Source: Wuchereria bancrofti | Lineage: Eukaryota; Nematoda; Chromadorea; Rhabditida; Onchocercidae | Length of the DNA: 64,000 nucleotides | Direction of reading: 5' to 3' | NCBI GenBank assembly: GCA_005281725.1 | Contig: SSBO01000007.1 | Coordinates: 310,001-374,000, forward strand | Shown here: piece by piece, positions 26,001-38,300 of the stretch | How the letters are laid out: every line of letters begins with the position of its first letter | Position numbering within the stretch: position 1 is the first letter of the stretch | Position numbers and translations under genes: made by a program | Notes under the pieces: model-generated | Told to the model about the DNA's origin: nothing | What the model saw: only the letters and a program-made list of their open reading frames with translations | The model's database searches: none

Positions 26001-29000
26001 TTGATAAAAATTGAAAGATAACTTTTCTTCTTTCTACGGTTAACGTCTTACGCACAGTTCACGATCTTCTACGAAGAACTCAAAGAACAAGTGGTTATTT
26101 TAAAAAGACTTGCAAATAACTAATTAAAATCCATGAAACAGTAAGATATTTCATTAGCACAGGTACGAGTTTTTCCGAGAAAAGTCTTTAGTATTCTTCA
26201 TTCTGTTTATTCTCGTTTGTTTTCATTAATATTATGTCATTCATAATGACTAATGTTAGGTATTATTTCCACTAAATTTATAATCCGAATTTATTCATGA
26301 TATGGCGTCCAATTTTTATAGAATGAACATATTCGAATTATTCCGAAATTTAAAAAAGGTTTAGATCACTTCTCCGCTCTCCTCCCTTACCAATCCCTCC
26401 ACTTGTGATTAAATTTCCGTGAAGACAAAATAATTTTAGATGAAGTGAGATGAAAAACTTACTGTCTAAACAAAAAACATTTCCAGGACCAAAATAACGT
26501 CTAAATAATTCACGACTTTCTTCCATCGTTGCCGACATTAGAATAATCTAAAATGTTAAAGCGTCATGTTGGCATTTTCACGTGAGTTAGTCACCTAAAA
26601 CAATGATTTTTAAAGTTCCACGAAACATATAACTTACCCTTAAATCATCTCGATTTTTGAGAGCCTGTCGAAGTGCTATTAGAAGATAATCCGTCTTTTG
26701 CTCTCGTTCATGAATTTCATCCTTAAATTTTATATTAGTAAATTTGTTCGCTGTGATTTTGAATGAAGTTTGTTTCACATTTATGATTGCAAGATTTCGA
26801 TTGAAACTATCTGCATGTTATTCGAATCCTACCAACTTACTCAAGTAATTCCTTGATACCATGGATTGTTATAAAGAAAACTTCTCAGTTTCCTAGAATG
26901 CATATTAAAACACGTTAAAATATAAAAAGAACAAATATTATTTTTTGCTAAACAGACGAGCTTATTGATTTTGGAATAAAATAAACAAATCAATCACAAA
27001 CCAAGATAATGTGTGAAATATTGGAAGCATTAGTATCATTTGTAAGCAGTCGTAATAAAACTCCACTAGTGCAATATGTTAGTACAGTTTGTTCTGATGT
27101 TCTGAAAAAAATGAAATCATAACAGAAATACTAGAGAATTCGGAAAAAATATTCAGTAAAAACTAAAATTTCATTTGTATAATATTATCTCTTCATTTCC
27201 ACTAAATTAAAACGAAAAAGAAGCATACTTCTGCTCCAATCGAATATGATAACCAACTGTTGATCCCAATTTCTCGTTTCGTTCTTTTGCAACACGTGCA
27301 GATACCGCAAGAACTGGCAATCTTCGCGGCTGCGTACAGAATATTCGAACTGCTTGCTGATGTTCTGCGGCATCTTCCAGTATAAACTGAGGAACCTGAA
27401 GAAATTAACGGAAGATATTTACGATGGTATTTGCTTACAATTTCCCTTGTCTATAAGTTCGATCGTATTACTTAACAACCTTACCTAATCTTTTATTCTC
27501 CCGCATATATACAGTTTCCTCTATCCCTCTCAGTAAACACAATAAAAGACTTTCGAACCCAATCAATACAACATATCTGGAGACCAAGTGCTTTCACAAT
27601 TCATGGTGTCTTTGTTAAGGAAAACACATCCCAGTCATTTTCGTAGGTTAAAAAAAATTACGAAAATGGAAATAAAGGCTCAGAAGGAAATTAACAGTGA
27701 AATTTCAGTCTCCGAGCACCAATGATTTCGTAGACTACTGAAAATGACTTTCCCATAACTATTTTGCTTCGAATATATTTGTAAGTCAAATATTTTTCAA
27801 AACTTGCAGATAAAGTTTTCCGCATTTTAACTGCCTCGGAAGTTAAAGAACAAATTATTTTAAGTTATTTTGCAAGAAACATTGATCTTCTAATGTCATT
27901 TCAGGTATCATATTTGAAGATGGCCCAAACTTTTACTAATACTATTTGACTCCTAAACTTAGTTCATCAGCATTTGCTATAACTACCTTGGAGGTAAAGA
28001 ACGAAATTCTCATTTCATACCGAGTAGATCATGAGTACCAGTGGCATTCATGATGTACTTCAGTATTAAGCAATTATCCAAGACCATTTTAAGTATCTCA
28101 TATTAGTAAGATGTCCAGCCTCAAAATTTTTAATGCAACACCCAAAACATTCTAACAAATCGAAAATGAATGATTTGTCAGTATTTCAAAATTGTAGTCC
28201 GAATTAAACTATTTATCTGAAATATGACAATGTAATAATTCATGTATGCTCCACCATCGATCTTGCTAATGTTGTGCTAGTTTCTAAATTTTGTTCCAAC
28301 CAGGAAACTATTCAAAATAAAAGCCCAAAACTTGTGCACGGGACTTACAACGAAAAACTTTCTCATCTAGTTCTATCATAAACAGTTTAAGATTAGTATT
28401 GGTTTTGATCTTACAATGGTATTCTCCCACAACTACATGGTAAATTCAAATACATTGATACGTGCTAAGTATCCAGTTTTGGTCACCAAAATCTTTCTGG
28501 AGCAGAAAGAACCTTTTCCAAACAATTATTCTATAGTAGGAATGTCAATTACCCCCTTTTCTTCCATATCTTGGAATCATTTGCACTCAAAAGTTGTTGT
28601 CAATTTGAGCTTAGTATTTCAAACAGCTTTGTTTCTTTATTCGCAGTGTTTTCCGTTAAACACGTGCTATTTTAGCGAAAGGCAAATTTGAAAGATTTAA
28701 AGAAGAATTATAGATCATCAGAAACATGACAGGTGTTTGTGGCGGTGTTTCCTCTACTGAACACACGGCAGAAAGCGCTCACTTGACATCTAATGGTTTC
28801 GTCGTTTCTTAAGCACACTGATTTCTCCTACGCTTACTTTCTAATAAAGCTTTTTAAAAAATCTCACTGTTTATTTTCAACATTCACCGAAATCCTATCA
28901 TCACAACTCTCTCGAATGTCATATCTTCCAAATATTTGCCTCCTCAGTACTATCGTTGCTGTAAAAAAAATGAAGTGAAAAACAGGACCTCGAAGCTCTT

Positions 29001-31895
29001 CCATTCGTAAACTTCAATTTCCACATTCTTCACACTGAAAGCATTTTTACCCAAATTTCATTGTCGACTGTAGAATGCGCCAAATAATAATATAAAGTTA
29101 TTGCTAATGTTCTTACCGCTCTTTGCTCGTCACTCAATGTAATCAACAACAAAACAGCGACCAAAGTAACCTTCTGATTTACTCTTAGTCATCATTTTAA
29201 TGGCCAAACAAATTGATTATGAAGCTGCCATTGTACGATTAAAGATATAATTCCATCATTCCATCATTATCCGATATGTTTCAAGTTGGTGCAGATAGAA
29301 TTCGTCGGCAAATTAGTGCTAGTCTTCTCCAACGAAATATCAGCGAAACAGATATGGCTATGAAAGAGTAATCCTCATTATTCATATACTTTTCAGGCTT
29401 ATATTCGACATTTCCACTATATCTACCTCGCTCGTAGATAATCGAGAGTTGACAAAAGCCGCAATTTTGTTTCGATATATTGTTATCATGTCAAGTCAAA
29501 TTTTCTCTCGAGATAGAAGTATAGAAATATTTTGATAGCTTTAAGTTCAACTGGATATGCAAGAGAATCGACGACTAGCACTTTCTACTCCTTACTGATT
29601 TGCTTTTCAAATAACTTCAGTTGTTACCATCGACAAAATGAAATGCCAAAAATTGATGTCCCAAGAACTTCCCGTTGTTCAGTAATCACAACCTTTCTGT
29701 CTACAGACAGTACTCAATCCGAAGGTTTATTGATCTTTCAAGCAAGTCTCCAAATAAGACGAAAACGTTAATGAAATCATTTCGTCTTTCTTGCTTACAT
29801 ATTACTCCACCTATCTGTATTTCAACTGGATAATTAATTCCGCGATCAATCATTTCGCAAAATTCCTCAGTTCGCATTATCCAAAATCACTTATACTAGA
29901 TCTTCAGAAAAGATGGAACAACTGTTAAATAATTATTTTCTTTCTACTGGAGAATGGTGGAACAACTAGAGATCATTCTAGATACACGACAAAATTTATT
30001 TCTCGCAAAGAAACTAAAGTCGTCCTACCTTACTCCTTTGCCTCTAAACCTCATTCTTAAATACAGGGTAAAGGAAGAAATGGAAAGGTTACAAAATTTA
30101 AGTAAATTACCGATTACTATGAAGTAAATTGTTGACAGCTCCTGACGTAAAGCTTTTACATTTGAAAACGTGATATGTAAAAGGGAACGAATCACGTATG
30201 CTCTCGATTACAGTCGTGAAATCCGGCGAACTGACGGGTTCCGCGCTTACTAAAAGCAACTACTACGAGTGGTTTATGCATAAAATCCAGTCACCGTTAT
30301 GAAACTATTACCTGTGTTGTCTTACCACAACCAGTACCACCAACGATCATTGTTACTTTATGATTACGAATAGTTTTCAGGATTTCTTCCCTCATTGCAT
30401 AGGTTGGCAAACTTTTGCGGAAATTCTCCATTGAATGTCGTACTGACGTACAAGGTGGAACCAACATCGGTCTGTTGAAGCTTGAATGATAGCGACCAAC
30501 TTGCCTGGCTAAAACAAACAAAATGAATACAGCAGTTCGATATAAAACAGAAAAACATCAGAATCACGGCATAAAGCAAAGATTTCACACAAAACCAGCC
30601 AAAAAAAAAATTAAATGGAAAGAAAGATACATATTATCTATCATATTCTTATATCAAAAAAAAAAAAACTTGGATTGCTATATTCCGTAACTGGACAATA
30701 AAAAAAATTTTTTATATTAAAATTACTGGAATTGTTTAACACGTTTCTCTCCTATTATTAGACGAAAAATTTACTGGACTGTGCCAAGTGATATGAGACG
30801 AATTTTAAAAATGCTACCTTTGATTACCCATTCTTGTAAAACTATTTCATATCACGTGGATATGTCAGATCAGGAAAGAAGCAAATAGTGCCTTAAAAAC
30901 AGTGCTGGAGGTATACTTAATCATTAAACAGCTGCATAAAATATTAATAGTAGTTTCTTGAAGGGAAGAAAGGAAAAAATAAACTTACTTGCGTTGCCGG
31001 ATCGAAGGTACAAGTCGATATCACCATAACCTAACGGAAATATGGTCAAGAAACGAGATAATGCTCGTTTTTGGAATATACTCAAAACAATCGGTTCCGA
31101 ATCTCTAGCATTCGTGTAAGTACACAAATCAACATGTGGAAAACGTGTCACCACAACGCGACGATTACAACCGCTTCTGAAATATTTGAAAGTTTTCCCT
31201 CAGTTAATATATATATATATATATATATTAATTAAATCATTTACACATAAACTTCATTTTTTGAACAATCGATACCCTAATATAATGGATTATATAATGA
31301 ATACTGACTAATAGGAAAAAACAGTAGTAAATAATCTTACCCGATACTGTGCGACTTCAAACTGCAATTCATTGCTATACAATGCACAATTTTCCTTTTC
31401 TCAATTGATAACGGTTCGAGAATAATTTCTAAAAATAAAAGTAAAGTGAAAATAAAACAAAAGCATGCCACGATGAAATCTTTTAAAGCTATGTGTGTCA
31501 GCAATGTTAACAATTTCCCAAACAGCTAAATACAATTCCGCAAACGATAATGGCATGCCAAACATTTCGCCTCCCCTGTTATTTATTTCCTCCTATCCAT
31601 AATTGTAACCATTATGTTATCATATAATATTTTCATGTGTTACCAACAATAATACTATAACAATCAACAGTAATATCCTGTTAACCGATTAAATGATTTT
31701 AAAAAAAAATAAAAAAAAAGGAAAACGACCCTACAAATGAGAAAAAATATTACCTCTTTCGGTACCGCTCCTAAATTCAAGCAACTGCTTGCGAATATTT
31801 TCTTCAAATGAATCACCATCATTTTCACGTTCCTCTGCCTCAAAACCATCATCAAAGTCAATAAAATCTGATCGCTGACCAAACGTCTGCGACAT
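16187..31895 (-). CDS. YTHDC2: YTHDC2/Bgcn-family DEIH-box RNA helicase, R3H-containing, without a YTH domain
   Basis: Large minus-strand gene. Thirty-five exons join in phase to about 1590 aa. In coding order, the protein has an acidic N-terminus, an R3H domain, RecA1 with Walker A (GGTGCGKTT), motif Ia, DEIH and SAT, then a Tyr/Gln/Pro-rich insert. After this come RecA2 (VFLPGYEDI, STNIAEASLTIDDVVFVID, QRAGRAGR), a helicase-associated domain, an OB-like region and an Arg/Gly-rich tail. The YTHDC2 assignment rests on R3H plus the strings APEPP, ATLSHRDP, FDYSDHMTFLR and WPMIQAAIVAGSYPN, which match the vertebrate protein. Human YTHDC2 has ankyrin repeats between the RecA domains and a C-terminal YTH domain; I see neither here, as in Drosophila Bgcn. 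Unlike Bgcn, the ATPase motifs are intact. The family unwinds RNA 3'-5' in the cytoplasm and controls mitosis-to-meiosis entry. The start is at 31895, 6 nt after a possible acceptor. At least one GC-AG intron is needed. The insert region (24.4-25.9 kb) is the least certain. Confidence 0.92.
20545..23102 (-). other. YTHDC2-like RecA2 and helicase-associated domain exons
   Basis: Exons 22986-23102, 22660-22756, 22258-22430, 22000-22080, 21555-21713, 21296-21445, 20849-21089 and 20545-20749. Motifs: VFLPGYEDI (IV region), STNIAEASLTIDDV (V), QRAGRAGRCRSGYCFRL (VI), then KMFAPRKYSVRQFLLNAPEPP, CLKCLSPVLTLVATLSHRDP and FVLPPSGEREE leading to FDYSDHMTFLR. All junctions keep phase. This is the winged-helix and ratchet part typical of DEAH/RHA helicases. 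Confidence 0.92.
22821..22873. repeat. 22-nt direct repeat in a helicase intron
   Basis: AAATTTATCACATATCCATT with two more bases occurs at 22821-22842 and again at 22852-22873. Confidence 0.85.
23301..25918 (-). other. YTHDC2-like insert between RecA domains: low-complexity, Tyr/Gln/Pro-rich
   Basis: Preferred exons: 25774-25918 (GC donor), 25355-25433, 25080-25269, 24478-24602, 23934-24095, 23534-23646 and 23301-23352, all in phase. They follow SAT with VEMFYLPEIL and then encode a mostly disordered, polar insert including YSQMNIRNGEQNG, FNYSQPPPNCVYAQQ, GGPQMMYAAYHV and PPNIQDYTQPP. The vertebrate protein has ankyrin repeats here; none are visible. Two further exon-like segments, 25622-25735 and 24676-24725, do not fit this splice chain. 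The first fits an alternative chain with exon 9 ending at 25829 and the next exon starting at 25422. Confidence 0.6.
26463..30508 (-). other. YTHDC2-like exons 4-8: RecA1 helicase domain
   Basis: Exons 30312-30508, 27229-27395, 27002-27101, 26638-26721 and 26463-26547. In order they encode motif I (GGTGCGKTTQ), motif Ia (FCTQPRRLPVLAVSARVA), the TYCTSGVLLRLL segment, motif II (DEIHE) and motif III (MSATMEESRELFRRYFG). All catalytic residues expected of a DEAH/RHA helicase are present, so ATPase activity is likely. The exon 4/5 junction reads TTQ|VPQFILED and is exact in phase, which proves that the 2.9 kb between them is one intron. Confidence 0.9.
27396..30311. other. 2.9 kb intron of the helicase gene with internal duplication and plus-strand open frames
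   Basis: By far the longest intron of a gene whose other introns are mostly 50-900 bp. It contains a diverged tandem duplication (27828-27856 against 27980-28009). On the plus strand there are several short open frames, for example 28416-28691 and 29276-29371, the latter followed by an open stretch at 29397-29536 and another ending at 29771. No family was recognised. It may hold a nested or decayed gene, or only intronic debris. Confidence 0.5.
30989..31895 (-). other. YTHDC2-like exons 1-3: acidic N-terminus and R3H domain
   Basis: Exons 31754-31895, 31341-31428 and 30989-31176. Exon 1 is rich in Asp and Glu (MSQTFGQRSDFIDFDDGFE). Exon 2 carries the R3H signature, Arg and His three residues apart in KRKIVHCIAM, followed by LKSHSIGSGCNRRVVV, the usual R3H beta strand. 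The family uses R3H for single-stranded nucleic-acid binding. All donors are GT and phases agree. Confidence 0.85.
31206..31229. repeat. (TA)n microsatellite
   Basis: Uninterrupted TA dinucleotides in intron 2 of the helicase gene. Confidence 0.9.
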
Positions 31896-33667
31896 ATTTA
31901 CCTATAATATAATTCTCAAATAATTTATTCCATTAAAAAATTTATCATAAATCACTCAATCATCCAGTACAGTATAATTTTCGTTTAATATTTGAATGAA
32001 CAACATGACAGAACAACATTATATGCAATACATTTGTTAAGCAATTTTTCTATGAACTATTAAGCAGCACAAAGCTACATGTCCACCTTTGAGCAGAGAT
32101 AAAAGCAGTCATTACAAACAGTATTCCTCCAATAACTGATGTAGCTCCATCTGTAAGAAAAAAAAAACGAAAATGTAATAAATTTTTACGAGATGATGTC
32201 ACAGAAATCATCAAAGCCTTGCATGGTCAAGAAATTCTGTTAGGAATGCACAAAATACCTAATAACCTAGCAGCATAACTTCCAAATCAAACCTGTATTT
32301 GGGCAATATTCGTAACATTGATCTATTAAATCACAATTTAACCTTTCTAGTAAAATTTGTTAGCTAAATTACTTCAATGCTATCATTTATCTGTATTTCT
32401 TCTCAACAAGATATATACTAAGATATCAATCTAATTTATATGAAATACTCGATTATTTAAAATGTATTAAGCTTTCCGAAAATTAATAACACTCTGCATA
32501 ATATATTTCTTATCAGACCTAAGACAGAATTCAGACTCTTTGATGCTGAATACTTCCAGTAACGCAATTTGATGCTTATCCTTTAGTGTACGGTGCTTTT
32601 TCCTCGAATTTCACTAATTCACCACTTCTTTCTTGATTTATTTCCAATTTCTTCGACATTTTCTCCCATATTTCTCCCTTTCTTGAGCAACTCGATCTCA
32701 AAAAAGAGCTTTTGCATTTGAATCTAGCATATCTTTAACTTTAAATATGACTACAATTCGGAATAATGCAAAAAAAAAAGAAACACAATCTTACAAGATT
32801 ATAGCTAAAAAAACATAACATACTGACAGATGCATGTTTCGTATTTCATGTGTAAGAATAGCACTTATTACATATTCATTAAGCCTGTCAAAGATATCAA
32901 ATAACAAAGGCAAAAGTTAGTTAAAGGTATAAAGAAAAAGTGAAAAAGTGTTACGCATATCACTAACGTGTCAAACACGCCTAATTTAACACGGGAAATG
33001 CTATTTGACGTGCCCACTCCAATCCCATATTGCTCACACATTACAGCTGCCGTTTATTTTTGACGCGGCCCATCGTGAAATATCAACAAAGAGGTCGAGT
33101 TTGCAAAATTTTAAACGGCAATGTGCGTTTATTGCCTTGTCATCAAATTTTATTTCAATCAGCATGTTTAGTGTAGTGTGATATTTCATAAAGTTTGGCA
33201 CTCTCTGCCACCTCCTGTATTGTTATGTTATTTTTACTCTTATTTCCATCTCTTCCTCTACGATGTTTTGACAAACATTAGCAATCTTTGATTCTTTTCC
33301 TACATATATTTTTTCATCTTGCGGAATTAATGTCAACAAGCAGTAAATAACCATTAAAATGAAGAAATAAATGAAATAAATGAATGTTTACACTGTCTTG
33401 TCTTGTTCTGTTTACACAATCTGATTTCTTTCCATCATTTGCTCCCCTTTCTTCGTTCTCTCTCATTATCTTTTCCCTTCCAACTCTTTCTCCTCTCTCT
33501 CCCTCTCTTTATTATTTCAGGAGAACTACACGCAAATTTATAATATTTAGTGGTACACTATTTTTATCACTATTTATTATTTATACACCATTTACTCTTT
33601 ATCTTATCATGTGTTTAATGAATCTAAATTAGCCAATTTTGTAGGTCTAAAGTTAACAAAGTGTACG

Positions 33668-33760
33668 AGTCTTAAGATAGTAGGGGTATTAGTAGAGTTT
33701 TATTTATAGTCTCAAGATAGTAGTAAAGTTTGTAATCTTAAGATAGTAAGAGAGTAGATT
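33668..33760. repeat. Three imperfect copies of CTTAAGATAGTAG
   Basis: TCTTAAGATAGTAGG, TCTCAAGATAGTAG and TCTTAAGATAGTAAG follow each other with short spacers in the divergent intergenic region. Confidence 0.7.
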
Positions 33761-35378
33761 ACAGATTACAGTCATTTTATTGCAACCATAAATTCTAATT
33801 ACATAATTATTATATTTGACCGTACTTCATAGGTTATTAAGTTGTGATCAATGATCTGTGAAGAATTAAAGATTTATACATTTCACGCTATATAATTAGG
33901 ACAAAGCTAGATGGATTAAATATAATTTTTTAATTTATTCATTTAAAATAATACTTATAGACCAAAATTTATTACACGTTGAGCAAATTCTCAATTGATT
34001 GTACGAAATTTGTTTATTTGAATTATTGAATTGGTGCACTAAATTGTGCATTTGTTTTTTTTTTCTTAAAATTTTCAACTAAACGTCCGAAATTTATTTA
34101 TTAATCATTCAAACTTACATTTATTTATGTGAATTTTATTCATTCAGTCGTTTTATGTTTTATTTCATTGAATTTCTAATTTTTTTTTCATACTTTCATG
34201 GCTGCCCTCTTTGCTTATTTGTTAGTTTGGAAAAGAGAAAAAAAATTTTTCTAGTTTTAAAAAAAATTATTTTTCAAACGATTTTGTCATTCTTTTCAAA
34301 TTTAATATAAAGGATTTGACTTAAATGTCTTCCTCTTCCCAGTTGGGACAAATGCTGCGATATTTGATGAAAGACGAAAAAGAGCAAATCATTAATATTG
34401 ATTTTTTAATTGTCGGAATAAACGATGAGTGATTGGTTAAGAGAAATACACTATGAAACAAATCGATAAAATTTTTCTCGCTTATTTTCATATTAATTAA
34501 CTTTCAAATAATTTTCTCTCTGTATAACTATAATGTATAAATTGAATGGTTGAGGATAGAAAAGGAAAGGTATGGGTATTAGAAAATAGATGAATCAAAG
34601 AATATAATGATATTGACATTTTCTATTGAGTACTTTTCTTTTTTAAGGTTGTACGATTTAAGGAAATGAATATTGTCGAAGTTAAGATCTATTAAAAAAA
34701 TCTTTAACATAAACTTTATCTATCACAAATAGTATGTCTTATGTCCCATCATTCCTATCGCTTTTTTTTTAAAAGAATCATTTATCAATTTTAACACGAA
34801 ATAATATCACTTCGTTACAATATATGTTATAAACATATTAGGTCTTAATAACAATAGAAATATTTTTTTGTCACAGTCTCATTGAACAAATGTAATTAAG
34901 GAAGAAAAAGAATCAAACTTTTAATAGTCTTCTTTCATTGTTTATTTTTTTTTTTCATTGTTTATATGTTATTGATGTATTATTTGTATTTTCATGTATT
35001 TATGTTTCACATTTACATTACCGATTTATATTGGTATCCATATTATTCACATCATATGTCCATGGTGTTGAACTTTTTTTTCAGTTAGTATATTATCATT
35101 AATCCTTTGATTATCTTCTAATCAATTAACAATTCGAGGATGATAGATGATAATGATAAACTTGATAGTTGCAATGGACGACAAAAAGATGAGCAAGAAA
35201 ATGGTATGATAATAATTATTTATTCGTTATAACTAAAAACTGTAATGAAAAAATTCAATACAAACTTATTGTTTACGGTATTAGTATAGATATTCAAGAA
35301 AACAGTTTTATTCAGACTATTATTATATTAGTTTTTGTAATACATAAATTCTTCATTACTTTCATCTGTTTATTTTCA

Positions 35379-35379
35379 G
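35379..35379 (+). promoter_or_regulatory. Splice acceptor abutting the transferase start codon (likely trans-splice site)
   Basis: TTTATTTTCAG ends at 35379 and the ATG follows directly. In nematodes an acceptor this close to the start usually receives a spliced leader. A cis-spliced upstream exon is the alternative. Confidence 0.5.
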
Positions 35380-38300
35380 ATGCATTTATGCTTTAAAATT
35401 GTTAAGGAAAATGATATTATTATTGGATCAAAATGCGCAGAATTCGTTCCTTTATCTCTTATATTATTATTATTGTTGGAACATTGGTTATTTCCAAATT
35501 TGTTGTCAATATCGCAATTTACAGTACGGTACGAATTTTTTTTAACTTCCAGTGCTGTCTTAAGCTTCATTAGAACGATTCGGATTAAGTTTTTTTTTTA
35601 ATATATTTCGTGATAGCTCACCTTACGACTTCATTTCTATGAAACTAAAGAGCAAATATAAATAAAGTTGAAATACTATTGCTTAACTTAACTGACAGGG
35701 AACTTTTTTCTTATTTAACTGCTCTAAGAAAAATTTTATGGGAACTGTAAGTCAGAGCATGTTGCTTAATAATACATTAAATCGTTTTTTTTTTTCAACT
35801 ATAGCGCTATGAAACATACATTTTATCAATTAATTTCGAAGTTAAAACAGCTTGAACTCCAAAATTAAGCAAATTTGCAAAATTTCTACTCTAGATTAAG
35901 TTCTATCATCAGTTAACCTCTAATAATAATCTTCTTTTCGCTTTAAAACTATGTATTATACGTTTTTTTTTTTCCTGATAAAACCATCACACAGGTACAG
36001 ATATAGTAGTTTGTTTTTCTTTCTTTCAACTTTCCGGATTTCACTGCTTTTTGTGTCGTGAAAGTTTAACTTTTAGAGGTATAAACTGGATGACGACTTG
36101 CAATACCGTCGTCAGTTCTTAAATTTACGAATTCGCAGTGTGGCACGTCATTTAGCGAACGATTTGCAACGAGTACGAAGTGCTCTAAATGAAAGAGATC
36201 ATTTAGATACGGTCATTTTAGTGATTGCTTGCAATCGGTTTGAGGCGTTGAAAGAACATCTTGAATCATTAAAAAAGTTTGTTGGTTTTTTTAGAAATCT
36301 CAAAACATGTTAATATTTATAAAAGCATTGAGAATAGATAGATGAATTCATGCAGACGTGATCGATTATATGTTTTAGTTTTCTGTACTTTTTTATACTG
36401 TGAGATCTAAAAAAAGAAAGAAATGAAAAAAAAAAATTGATTGTTATATACATTTCATACTTCTTGAATTGTGCGAATATTTTTTCCAAAGTTTTATGGA
36501 AAAGTTTCCAAAATTTGCGGTATTTTCTTTACCAGTTCAAATTTTAATCATCTGTAAGTAATCACTATTATTGGACTAGTGTTACAAGTGGCTGTCTGCA
36601 AGGAAACATTTAATGATTTTCATATTTATGATGAGTATACGTGAAAGTTAAACACTGATATAATATAGATAAAGTGACTTCCCATATTTCCAGTTTGCAA
36701 GGACCCAAGATTCCGATTATTGTTAGTCTTGACTGCAATGATGATGCAGTGCGTGATGTTATTCTTAATTCTGGTCCAAATATTACTTTAATCGAAAATC
36801 CTAATCAGTCTTTATTCAATCTAACCAAGCAGGAAAAAAAGTATGAAGGCTATTATCGAATTGCGAGGCATTACCATTTCGCTCTGAATTATGTCTTCAG
36901 CATCCTAGGATATCAAAGTGCTATTATTACCGAAGGTTACATTTCACAATTATTGGTTAAAAGTAGCAATAATTGGGAATTGATACTTCTTTGGCATTAA
37001 CAATAATTAGAAATTGATAGTGCCATTGGTATTTGGTGTAATATTGTCAGTCTGTAAGGTTATTTTACGATTGAGAAGATGCATGGGTAAATTAGTAAAA
37101 CTTCATAAAAGTTTTTTTAAATTGATAATAAGGTTTTGTGATATATGGTAGAAATGCGGATCAGATCAAGAAACCAGCAAATTTAGTGTACTGCTCTAAA
37201 TAAGGCTTTCTGATTTGAAGATAGCCAATAGTCAAAAAAAGAAAAACTTTAAAATTTACATATGTTCGATTAATTTTTCAGATATTACCATTAGTTATTT
37301 GATGTGATATACAGTCTGTTTACTGCTTGTAACTTTCAGATGATTTACTATTGGCTCCGGATTTTCTAGAATATATGCTGGCAAATAAGAATTTGTTATT
37401 CGAAGATCCGACAATTTGGTGTATATCAGCGTGGAACGATAACGGAAAGAAAGAACTCATTGTGAAGAATAACTCTCTGTTGCATCGAACTGATTTCTTT
37501 CCAGGTTTCTTGTTATATTCACAGATTATCACTTTTAATCGTGGTGATTAGATGTTATGGAGTTTCTTCTTTCCCGTACAATCTTTCATTAGAATTATCT
37601 CGATTGTCATTCGAGTGATTTAGGCAAAGTGAATTAATGGCTGCTGTTTAATAATTAAATTATTCGTAATCTAACAACGACTGCTGTTTAATAATTATTT
37701 TCGATATGTTCGTTTAAAATCTGGAAAGCTTTTCAGGTCTGGGCTGGATGCTTACATCACAACTATGGGAAGAATTGAAAGTGAAGTGGCCTAAAACATT
37801 TTGGGATGACTGGATGCGTGACCCAACTCAACGTCAAGGGCGGGCATGTATCAGACCGGAAATATCACGTACGGGTATCAGTTTGAGAGGAAAAAAAGGT
37901 GTCAGCAAGTATGTGCTTTCCCATCCTTTCTTAAGTGATCCCAGAAAATACTTAGCTCTTGGCGATAGCTTCAAAAATTCATCGTCAAAATGAAATTAGC
38001 TGTGGCGGTAGGAGTAGTTGTTTGAGCGATTTCATTAGGCTTATCCATAATAGTTATTGATGATTTGAGTGGTGACATAAAATTAAGAGGAAGGACATAT
38101 GTCCTTAATATGATAATCCATAGCTTTGTGTTTTGTAGTTTAAACTTCATAATTAGTAATGCTTCATAAATACAATTCCCTTCATATTAATTTAGATTTT
38201 TTTTCTGTATCATTTCAAAATTTATTTAGCTAAACTATCATTCATGATAAGAAAAGGATGAGTAGTTTCTGAAATTGATTTTTGCTTTTATATCACTAAT

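Larger units (their letters stand above)
31896..35379. other. Divergent intergenic region between helicase and GlcNAc-transferase genes
   Basis: About 3.5 kb between two divergent coding starts, so it should hold both promoters. The part nearer the helicase is less AT-rich. A CT-rich block lies at 33430-33520 and a triple CTTAAGATAGTAG-type repeat at 33668-33760. A short frame at 35141-35204 starting ATGATAGATGAT does not fit the phase of the first transferase exon. No gene was found. Confidence 0.5.

Noticed and set aside
28722..28812. Plus-strand frame starting MTGVCGGVSSTEH, vaguely like a stefin start
   Set aside because: Only the GG..S resemblance; no cystatin QxVxG segment follows.
35141..35204. 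Upstream ATG exon (MIDDNDKLDS) before GnT-I
   Set aside because: Its donor leaves phase 1, which would hit a stop in the next exon; GnT-I is complete from 35380.
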